From AP-15 sp035509615 (GTDB taxonomy: Bacteria > Pseudomonadota > Alphaproteobacteria > ATCC43930 > CGMCC-115725): a stretch of 64,000 nucleotides of DNA. A program made the translations under genes and the position numbers. Of the stretch, positions 19,469 through 26,777 are shown one piece after another. Location of the stretch: contig DATJLK010000073.1 of the NCBI GenBank assembly GCA_035509615.1, forward strand, positions 1 through 64,000. The letters run 5' to 3'. The notes beneath the pieces are model-generated. The model did no database searches and was not told the origin of the DNA. It saw only the letters and a list, made by a program, of their open reading frames with translations. Within the stretch, counting starts at the first letter, position 1, and each line of letters begins with the position of its first letter.

Positions 19469-20134
19469 GTGAGCTCCTCGCCGCCCACTCTCGCGCGACC
19501 GCGAGCGATCCTGTTTGATTGGGACAACACGCTCGTCGACACGTGGCTGACCATTCACGAGGCGCTCAACCATGTCATGGCGGCGATGGACAAACCGCCG
19601 TGGACGCTCGCCGAGACACGCGCCCGGGTGCGGCTCTCTCTGCGGGAGAGCTTTCCGCTGCATTTCGGTGACCGCTGGGAGGAGGCGAGGGGGATCTATC
19701 TCGACCGATTCAGTGCGATCCACCTCGAACGGCTGACACCCCTGACCGGATCGGCCGAAATGGTGGAGGCGCTCGCGGGCGAGGGAATTTTTCTCGGCGT
19801 CGTCAGCAATAAAACCGGTGCGCTGCTGCGCCGCGAAGCCGACCAGCTCGGCTGGTCACGCTTTTTCGGCCGCATTGTCGGGGCCGGCGACGCGATCGCC
19901 GACAAGCCCGATCCGGCGCCGGTAAGGATGGCGCTCGAACCAAGTGGCGTCGAGGCGGGCAGTGAGGTGTGGTTTGTCGGCGACACCGGTGTCGATATCG
20001 AATGCGCCAGCAACGCCGGTTGCGTTTCGGTGTTGTTGGGTAGCGATCTCGCTGCCGAGGAATTGCTGCACTGCACACCGCATTTGACGTTTGCCAATCC
20101 GGCAGCGCTGCTGCGCCTCGTCCGGGGCTTGTGA
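19469..20134 (+). CDS. HAD-superfamily hydrolase (phosphoglycolate phosphatase-like)
   Basis: The 221-aa protein has the HAD nucleophile motif FDWDNTLVDTW (first Asp nucleophile, near residue 17), an alpha-helical cap, motif II Ser in VVSNKTG near 114, motif III Lys in DKPDPAPVRMAL near 148 and motif IV VGDTGVDIECA near 170. It is therefore a phosphatase of the Gph type, with unknown substrate. The GTG at 19469 is used as the start; there is no strong ribosome site, so a slightly later start is possible. It lies 112 nt upstream of hfq, in the place where several alphaproteobacteria carry other genes between ntrX and hfq. Confidence 0.85.
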   Translation: MSSSPPTLARPRAILFDWDNTLVDTWLTIHEALNHVMAAMDKPPWTLAETRARVRLSLRESFPLHFGDRWEEARGIYLDRFSAIHLERLTPLTGSAEMVEALAGEGIFLGVVSNKTGALLRREADQLGWSRFFGRIVGAGDAIADKPDPAPVRMALEPSGVEAGSEVWFVGDTGVDIECASNAGCVSVLLGSDLAAEELLHCTPHLTFANPAALLRLVRGL

Positions 20135-20246
20135 TTCACTTTGGCGAGACCATTTCGGGGTTTTGGCAGTTCGCGGTGCAGGGCGCGGCGGCCAAAAGGG
20201 CTGAGCCATTCCGGCTTGGCTCCAATAAGGTGAATGGGGGATACCC

Positions 20247-20498
20247 ATGTCTGTGGAGAAGTCACAAAACGTTCAGGACGTGTTTCTGAACCATGTCCGA
20301 AAAAACAAGACGCCGGTTACGGTCTTCCTCGTGAACGGCGTCAAGCTTCAGGGAATCATCACTTGGTTCGACAACTTTTGTGTGCTGTTGCGGCGTGATG
20401 CCCATTCGCAGCTTGTCTACAAACATGCGATCTCGACAGTGATGCCGGCGCAGCCGATCCAGTTGTTCGAACCGGGGAGAGAGAGCGAGGAACTCTGA
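20247..20498 (+). CDS. hfq: RNA chaperone Hfq
   Basis: Hfq forms a hexameric ring that pairs small RNAs with mRNAs. The 83-aa protein has the Sm1 segment (VQDVFLNHVRKNKTPVTVFL, VNGVKLQGIITWFDNF) and the Sm2 segment with the proximal-face motif YKHAIST, close to the canonical YKHA. It lacks a long C-terminal tail, as is usual in alphaproteobacteria. The ATG follows a GGGGGA-containing ribosome site. The neighbour hflX begins at or just after the hfq stop, the conserved hfq-hflX order, so the two are very likely translated from one mRNA. Confidence 0.97.
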   Translation: MSVEKSQNVQDVFLNHVRKNKTPVTVFLVNGVKLQGIITWFDNFCVLLRRDAHSQLVYKHAISTVMPAQPIQLFEPGRESEEL

Positions 20499-21847
20499 TT
20501 ACAGAAGAAACCAAAAGCACTTTTGCTGAACCGAACGGCACGGCGACGACCCGTGCCCTGGTCTTGCATCCGGCGCCGAAATCGCCGCCCGTTCGCGCGA
20601 ACGGCGAGGCGCCGCGCTCCGTCGAAGCACGGCTCGACGAGGCGGTGGGATTGGCCCGGGCCATCCGACTTGACGTCGTGGCCGCTGAAATTGCGCGGAT
20701 CGCGCGTCCGCGCCCGGCCACCCTGTTTGGCGGCGGTACCGTCGAGCATTTCCGCGAGGTGATCAAGGACGACGCGATTGGTCTCGTCGTCATCGATGGG
20801 GCGCTATCGCCGGTGCAGCAGCGCAACCTGGAGAGAAGCTGGCAAGCCAAGGTTATCGATCGGACCGGCCTGATCCTCGAAATCTTTGGTGAGCGCGCCC
20901 GCACCCATGAAGGCCGCTTGCAGGTGGAACTGGCGGCGCTGTCTTACCAGCGCTCGCGTCTGGTCCGATCCTGGACCCACCTCGAACGCCAGCGTGGCGG
21001 CTTCGGGTTTCTCGGCGGACCTGGCGAAAGCCAGCTCGAAATCGACCGGCGGCTGATCGGCGAGCGGATCGCGCGGTTGCGGCGCGAACTCGACGGTATC
21101 AAGCGGACCCGCACCCTGCATCGCGAGGCGCGGCGCCGCGTGCCGTACCCGGTCGTGGCCCTCGTCGGTTATACCAATGCCGGCAAATCGACATTGTTCA
21201 ACCGGCTGACCCGATCGGCAGTGATGGCCGATGACATGCTGTTCGCGACGCTCGACCCGACGATGCGGCGGCTCGAACTCCCGTCCGGCCGCACCGTCAT
21301 CCTGTCTGACACCGTCGGGTTCATCTCGGAATTGCCGACGCATCTCGTCGCTGCCTTCCGTGCGACCCTCGAAGAGGTCACCGAGGCCGACCTCGTCGTC
21401 CATGTCCGCGACGCGCACCACAGCGACAGCGAGGCGCAGCGCCACGACGTGCTGACGGTGCTCGCCGATCTTGGGCTCCCCGATCCGGCGCTTGATCCGG
21501 CGGCCGAGGACCGGATGATCGAGGCGATGAACAAGATCGATCTGCTCGATCCAACGGCCCGCGCCAGCCTCGACAACCACGTGGCGCGCGACCCGCAGCG
21601 CGTCGCGCTGTCGGCTGCGACCGGCGAGGGGTGCGACAGGTTGCTCGAATTGATCGATCGCCACCTCGAAGCAGCAACCCGGCCGATGCGCCTCGACATC
21701 CCGCTTGCCGACGGCAAGACGCTCGCCTGGGTCTATCGCCACGGCGAAGTGCTGGGCCGCCGTGACGATGAGGACGCCGCGCATTTGTCGGTTCGCCTGT
21801 CGGAAGCCGACATCGCTCGGCTGCGCCACCACCAGCGGCTGCATTAA
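20498..21847 (+). CDS. hflX: GTPase HflX (probable non-standard start codon)
   Basis: HflX is a ribosome-binding GTPase that splits stalled or hibernating ribosomes. Visible are the N-terminal HflX domain (RPRPATLFGGGTVEHF, GALSPVQQRNLE), the conserved QRGGFGFLGGPGESQLEIDR, G1 GYTNAGKST, G3 DTVGF and G4 NKID. The first ATG/GTG/TTG in frame is the TTG at 20564, but the family motif RALVLHP begins just before it, so translation probably starts earlier. No standard start exists between there and the hfq stop. ATT at 20498 overlaps the hfq stop (TGATT, like the usual TGATG) and has AGGA 6 nt upstream. An AUU start, or a sequence error of ATG, is my inference. Confidence 0.9.
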   Translation: MTEETKSTFAEPNGTATTRALVLHPAPKSPPVRANGEAPRSVEARLDEAVGLARAIRLDVVAAEIARIARPRPATLFGGGTVEHFREVIKDDAIGLVVIDGALSPVQQRNLERSWQAKVIDRTGLILEIFGERARTHEGRLQVELAALSYQRSRLVRSWTHLERQRGGFGFLGGPGESQLEIDRRLIGERIARLRRELDGIKRTRTLHREARRRVPYPVVALVGYTNAGKSTLFNRLTRSAVMADDMLFATLDPTMRRLELPSGRTVILSDTVGFISELPTHLVAAFRATLEEVTEADLVVHVRDAHHSDSEAQRHDVLTVLADLGLPDPALDPAAEDRMIEAMNKIDLLDPTARASLDNHVARDPQRVALSAATGEGCDRLLELIDRHLEAATRPMRLDIPLADGKTLAWVYRHGEVLGRRDDEDAAHLSVRLSEADIARLRHHQRLH

Positions 21848-22054
21848 CCCGTCAGCGCTACGGCGCTAGACCATTATCGCTTTAAGTTAACGCACCCTAA
21901 GTTTTGTCGCCTCCCCCTGGGGTCCACGTCTTGATCCGCGGATGCCGAACGACAAGACCCGAAACGAAAGACGTGGACGGCCGGATCAAGTCCGGCCGAG
22001 GGGATCGAAGGGGTACTCCGTCTGACCGGATCGTGCGCTAACGGGGCGCCCCGT

Positions 22055-22867
22055 TCACGGTGTTTGGCGCTCGGTCTGCTTGACCTCTTCCCAGAGCACG
22101 TCAAGGGCGTCGAGATCGGGGCCGAGACCGCGCTCGGCGGCGATGGTCTCGACCTGGCGGAACCGGCGCTCGAATTTTTGCGTCGCGCGGCGCAGCGCCG
22201 CCTCGGGGTCGATGTCGAGCTTGCGTGCCAGATTGGCGGCGGCGAACAGCACGTCGCCGACCTCGTCCTCGACCCGGGCGCGATCAACCGCACCATTGGT
22301 CGCAACCTCGAGTTCGGCTTCGAGTTCGGCGATCTCCTCGGCGAGCTTCTCGATGACCGGCGCCGGCGCCGGCCAGTCGAACCCGATCCGAGCGGCGCGC
22401 CGTTGGATCTTGGCGGCGCGGAGCAGGGCAGGGAGTGCCAAGGCCACTCCGTCGAGTACGCTTTCCCGGGCGCCGGCCGCCGCGGCCTTGGCGGCACGCT
22501 CCTGCGCCTTGTGCTCCTCCCAGGCCGCGGTCTGCGCCGCAGCGCTCGTTATCTCGGCGTCGCCAAAGACATGCGGGTGGCGGCGCACCATCTTGTCGGC
22601 GATGGCGGCAGCGACATCGGCGAAATCGAACAAGCCGGCTTCCTCGGCCATGCGCGCGTGAAACACGACCTGGAACAACAGATCGCCAAGCTCGTCCTTC
22701 AGCGCCGCCATGTCGCCGCGCGCGATCGCGTCGGCAACCTCATAAGCTTCCTCGATCGTGTAGGGGGCGATCGTCGCAAAATCCTGCTCGCGATCCCACG
22801 GGCAGCCCTGCTCGGGTTCACGCAGCCGCGCCATGATCGCAAGCAGGCGCTCGAGGGCAGGGGTCAT
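22055..22867 (-). CDS. mazG: Nucleoside triphosphate pyrophosphohydrolase MazG
   Basis: MazG hydrolyses (d)NTPs to the monophosphate and PPi and is implicated in housecleaning and in lowering ppGpp. The 270-aa protein has two MazG-type helical domains. The first carries the metal motif IEEAYEVADAI with DELGDLLFQVVFHARMAE downstream, and the second has LAEEIAELEAEL with EDEVGDVLFAAANLARKL. GCPWDREQ near residue 22 is a family signature. I start at the ATG at 22867 (AGGAG 9 nt upstream) rather than 22906. It lies convergent with hflX, a common arrangement in this group of bacteria. Confidence 0.94.
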   Translation of the reverse strand: MTPALERLLAIMARLREPEQGCPWDREQDFATIAPYTIEEAYEVADAIARGDMAALKDELGDLLFQVVFHARMAEEAGLFDFADVAAAIADKMVRRHPHVFGDAEITSAAAQTAAWEEHKAQERAAKAAAAGARESVLDGVALALPALLRAAKIQRRAARIGFDWPAPAPVIEKLAEEIAELEAELEVATNGAVDRARVEDEVGDVLFAAANLARKLDIDPEAALRRATQKFERRFRQVETIAAERGLGPDLDALDVLWEEVKQTERQTP

Positions 22868-23163
22868 GTCCGGCGGCTCCTGTTTGGCTTGTCCGATTGC
22901 GCCCATCGCCGCAGCATTATCCGATCGGGAGAGGCCACCTCACTTGCCGATATCCAGCGCCTGACCGGATCGGGTTCCCCATAGAACACAGCTAAAAAGT
23001 TCATGAAAACATGTCGAATTCATTCATATCCCACTTTTAGCTTGCCATCCCCGACGCGTGGTCGCTGGCCGGCACGTGCTCTCTGGCCGATGCCTTCTCA
23101 ACCCGGACGGCCGCCTAAAAGACGCGCAGGCGAATCGCACCTTCGCCGCCCGAGGGGAAGGCT

Positions 23164-25205
23164 GTGCATACATGCTCTTTCAACCGGTGGATGATCGCCG
23201 CCGCCGTTCTTGTATTGCTCGCCGCGGGGCTCCAAGATAAGTCAGCCAGAGCGCAAACAGCAGAAAATCCGACAGCCAGAACATGGCTCGATGTCGCGGT
23301 GAAGGAAAAGCATTGCCCACTGACCCCGATCAATGTGCCCCCGGCAATTTTGCAAGCCACCAGCGGCGATCTGCTGCAACAACAAATCGCTACTGCGGGT
23401 GACACGCTGCAGATCACGGGGATGGCAAATCCGAATCATATCATCATCAAAGCCGGTGCGGCGCCCGGCGTCGTCGAAATCGTCTTTGACGGCAAACCGC
23501 TGGGGAGCTTTGGCCCGGTCGCCCGGAACGTCGTTCAAGGCGGTGCCGGCGAAGATGTAATGGTCGTCGAGCCTGACGTAAATTTACCGGTGGTGCTGAA
23601 TGCCGGCGCCGGCGACAGTTGTCTGCAGGCTGGATCGGGTCCGGATCAGCTGTTTGGCGGACCCGGCAACGATGTGTTGATCGCCGGGACCGGGCGCCCG
23701 GCGCTCGATGGCGGGCCCGGCGTCAATCGCGTCGTTGTTCCCCAGCCCATGGGTGAACTGCGCGTCGCACCATCGGCCAATGGCGAGTTGTTGTGGGAGA
23801 TCGGCAGTTTATACTGGCTGGAGCCATTGCCCGGGGGTGCGACCGCGTCCTCGCAAGAAGCGCCGAGCCCGATCATATTGGGGCCGGCTGATATGGCGGA
23901 TGCAAGCATCATCCCGTTGCTAAAGCAGATCTATGCCGCCGGCCAAGCGATTGTCCTCGCGAACGGGACGGCGGATGATGATACGCGGCTACGGGCGCTG
24001 CTCAGCCACCCCAATGGGGCGGAATCCCTCGCGGAAGGGGAGACGGCCGATCTGGTCTTCTTCCGCCAGGCCCTCCGGCCCGGACCCAACACATCCGACT
24101 TCAACACCGGGGTCTTTCGCCATCCGGCAAATGCGGGCGGACAATTCGCGCGGCACAAGCCAAAGGAATACATGATCGAGTTGCTGAGCCAGGTTTTCTC
24201 GGCGACCGCAATCGTTCCCCAGGTGCCTAACGACGCTCCGGCAAACGACCTTACCAAACTCGCCAACTCGTATACGTCGAGCGCGTTGAGCAGCGATTCG
24301 AACGGCAACGTCATTCACATGGTAAATTCAGTGTGGGATGTACGCTCCTTTCTGAACCAGGCCGATTTTTACTATGTCTTTCAAGAAGCTGATTATGTCT
24401 GTGGACCGGGTTAGCCCCACTACTTGTGGGACAACCAGGCAACATCTCGTATCTACACGACGAAGCTGCCTCCCGATTTGCTCCAGCCCAGTCCCGCCTC
24501 GACGCAATGCTCGATGTCGACCACCAGCGGTGTGAATTGGAATATTGGCGGGATGCCGGCTGGAGTCAGAAGGGCATTGAGAGCACGCTCAACGCCGTCC
24601 TGACGGGAGGAGTTCAGGTTACCAGTTCCCACACAATTTCCTGTCCGGAGACCGGGATAGCAAACCTGAGCAATTTCGTCACCGGTCAGCCGCAGTGGCG
24701 ATCTATAAGGTGGGACCCACCCGGCGAAACCCGGTACACCTCGTACAACCAGTGGATATGGGAGGTGCCGTTTTCGGCCTACAATCCCGGCGCCGAAGTT
24801 CTCGTATTCACAACCCAAGGCGAATCTTCGTTTGCCCCTCTTTTTCCTGTTTACCAACAAGTGCTACTCATTCACCGATAATTTCTATTCTATCGTGCCA
24901 CTGCCGTTTGGCGACATCTTTGCGTTACAGAAGCCGACCGTAGAGAGCGTCAGCCCGACCTCGTCAATACCGGCAATGATTTTGTCATCACCGGCAGCGG
25001 CTTTTATCCATCGCTCGTGACCAGCGTGTTGATCAACGGCAGCCCATTGAGCGCGCAGCAACATACGGTCGCTGACGACACGTCGATCAAGGCGGTAGCA
25101 CCGTTTCAATCGGGATATTTCCTGCCGGTTGCGGTACAAACGGGAGAAGACTTGTCCAACACCAATGTGACGATCGAGATCTCGATAATCCACCTTTGCC
25201 CTTAG
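23164..25205 (+). pseudogene. Decayed gene for a large secreted protein with RTX-like repeats and a C-terminal IPT/TIG domain
   Basis: One coherent protein of about 680 residues can be read only by combining frames. From the GTG at 23164 there is a signal peptide (MIAAAVLVLLAAGLQD...ARAQ) and then a glycine/aspartate-rich section like RTX calcium repeats (AGSGPDQLFGGPGNDVLIAG). An in-frame TAG at 24412 interrupts it, and the same frame continues (PHYLWDNQATSRIYTTKLPP) to about 24550. Then frame 3 (LTGGVQVTSSHTISCP; NQWIWEVPFSAYNPG) runs to about 24838, frame 1 (KCYSFTDNFYSIVPLPFGDI) to about 24960, and frame 3 again (NDFVITGSGFYPSLVTSVLI) gives an IPT/TIG fold. That is one stop and three frameshifts, so the gene is not functional as written. 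The central part matches no family I recognise. Confidence 0.75.
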
Positions 25206-25318
25206 CAAACGGCGGCCGAAGAAGCAGCGCGCAACCGCGAGGATCACGAGCAGGCGGTCGAGGGCAGGGAGGTCATGCGCAACAATCTTCCTTCCGCCGC
25301 GGTCAAGACAGGTCTACC

Positions 25319-26164
25319 TCAGCGAAGACCGCAGCGTGCCGCCCAGGTGCCGATCGAGCGGCGATAGCCATCAGCGATCGGCAGCCGATCGAGTTCATCG
25401 AGCGCAAACAGCGCCAACCGTCGGTGTTCGCTGCTGACCCGCATCGGGTTTCGGTCGATGCGGCGCACACCATAGGTCACGATCAGCACATCGCGCCCCG
25501 GCAGTACTTCATAAACCCAGCTGTCGAGGATCGTCTCGACCGCGACCGCGGCGCCGAGTTCCTCGGCAACCTCGCGGACCACGCAGACGGCTGGCTCCTC
25601 GCCCTGTTCCAGCCGCCCGCCCGGCAACTCCCATTGCTGGCGCTCGTTTTCAAGCAATACGACGCGCCCCGCTTCGAACAGCACCGCTTTGACCGACACC
25701 GGGAAAAGCTTCACATGGTTTGACGCGGCCTGAGGCGTCAGCGGCTTCCACAGGAAAAACCGCCGGTGATCGGGCGGGTAATCGAGCGCGCCATAGAGCC
25801 GGTAACCAAAGCGCGGGTAGAACGCCGGACCCTGAAACGAAAACGTGTCAAGCATCGCGGAGTGACATCCGTGGTTGGCTGCTCGATGCTCGGCCAGAGC
25901 CAGCAACTGACTGCCGATGCCGCGCCGCCTCAGATCCGCATGGACCCACAAATCCGCGACAAAAAGCCAGCCGGCGTAAGTCGAGCCGACAAGCCCGGCG
26001 ACAATCTCATCGGCTCTGTTGCGGACGAACAGCCCCATTCGCGAATAGCGGGTGTCGCCGAGAAAACCTCGATTATAGGCGTCAAGGGCCATGCCGAGCT
26101 TGTCGACGTCGGCAGCAGCAGGCCGATCTTCGATCGTCAGCCGCAATCCCGGGGGTAGATCCAT
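25319..26164 (-). CDS. GNAT acetyltransferase fused to a Nudix hydrolase
   Basis: This is a two-domain protein of 281 aa. Residues about 1-145 form a GNAT domain, with the acetyl-CoA-binding stretch LWVHADLRRRGIGSQLLALAE and the strand LDTFSFQGPAFYPRFGYR. Residues about 150-281 form a Nudix domain with an intact box: GGRLEQGEEPAVCVVREVAEELGA fits GX5EX7REUXEEXGU. The two are joined by FFLWKPLTPQAASNHVK. Such a fusion could acylate a small molecule and hydrolyse a nucleoside-diphosphate-linked one, but substrates are unknown. The start at 26164 is chosen at the family-like N-terminus (MDLPPGLRLTI); the frame is open to 26236. No ribosome site is strong. Confidence 0.82.
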   Translation of the reverse strand: MDLPPGLRLTIEDRPAAADVDKLGMALDAYNRGFLGDTRYSRMGLFVRNRADEIVAGLVGSTYAGWLFVADLWVHADLRRRGIGSQLLALAEHRAANHGCHSAMLDTFSFQGPAFYPRFGYRLYGALDYPPDHRRFFLWKPLTPQAASNHVKLFPVSVKAVLFEAGRVVLLENERQQWELPGGRLEQGEEPAVCVVREVAEELGAAVAVETILDSWVYEVLPGRDVLIVTYGVRRIDRNPMRVSSEHRRLALFALDELDRLPIADGYRRSIGTWAARCGLR

Positions 26165-26377
26165 CGCATCGCCGTTTCTCAAAGCGACCTGTCGGCGCGA
26201 TCTATAGCACACGCCGCCGATCGCAGCGTCGGCCATGCGTGCAAATCGCCGGGATCAGGGCTGGCGCCGCGGTGCGCACGTATCGATGAGGCAGCCCGGC
26301 TCGAATTCAGCCGCCCGACCGAGACAGGAACCCGCAGGGTCTGTTTTCGTTCTGACGAATGGCAACGGAGCAGTGCG

Positions 26378-26704
26378 ATGGCGACTGATAAAAAGCGCAC
26401 CCTCGTCGATTTCCTGATCAGGCAAGCGTTCGACCCGGTCATGCATGCCAAGCCGGACGGGCGCTCCGCCGCGGAAAATGCAAAGCTTGACCATGTTCGC
26501 AAGGCGACCCGCGCTGAGATCGAGCGCTATCGCGATTACCGGTCAGCGGAGGAGGTCGTCACCAACTTCCGTCGCGACCTGCACTCCAGCGCCGCCAAAA
26601 AAGTGCACGCCGAATTGCGCAGCCTTGGCCTGCCGACACTCGACGACGTCCGCAACGAGTTCGAAGAGAAGGTGCGCGAACTCGGTGTCAGGGGTAGCGC
26701 ATAG
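26378..26704 (+). CDS. Small charged protein of unknown function
   Basis: I do not recognise this 108-aa protein. It is strongly helical and charged, with no membrane segment or signal. It begins KKRTLVDFLIRQAFDPVMHAKP and continues with K/R/E-rich helices (EIERYRDYRSAEEVVTNFRR; EFEEKVRELGV). The ATG has GGAGCAG upstream at a good spacing, supporting translation. It converges on polA, with a hairpin between the two stops, and is divergent from the GNAT-Nudix gene. It may be a conserved lineage-specific protein, possibly nucleic-acid or protein binding, but nothing in it shows this directly. Confidence 0.65.
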   Translation: MATDKKRTLVDFLIRQAFDPVMHAKPDGRSAAENAKLDHVRKATRAEIERYRDYRSAEEVVTNFRRDLHSSAAKKVHAELRSLGLPTLDDVRNEFEEKVRELGVRGSA

Positions 26705-26737
26705 CGCCTCTACGAACGGCACTCGCTAAAACACCCG

Positions 26738-26770
26738 AACGCGGAAGCCTTGCGAGGCTTCGCCTGCGTT
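26738..26770. terminator. Possible bidirectional terminator hairpin between convergent genes
   Basis: GAAGCCT (26744-26750), loop TGCG, AGGCTTC (26755-26761), with an outer AACGC/GCGTT pair (26738-26742, 26766-26770). It lies exactly between the stop of the small charged protein gene and the stop of polA. There is no clear T-run, so it may be a stem that stabilises mRNA ends rather than an intrinsic terminator. Confidence 0.5.
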
Positions 26771-26777
26771 GACCCTG

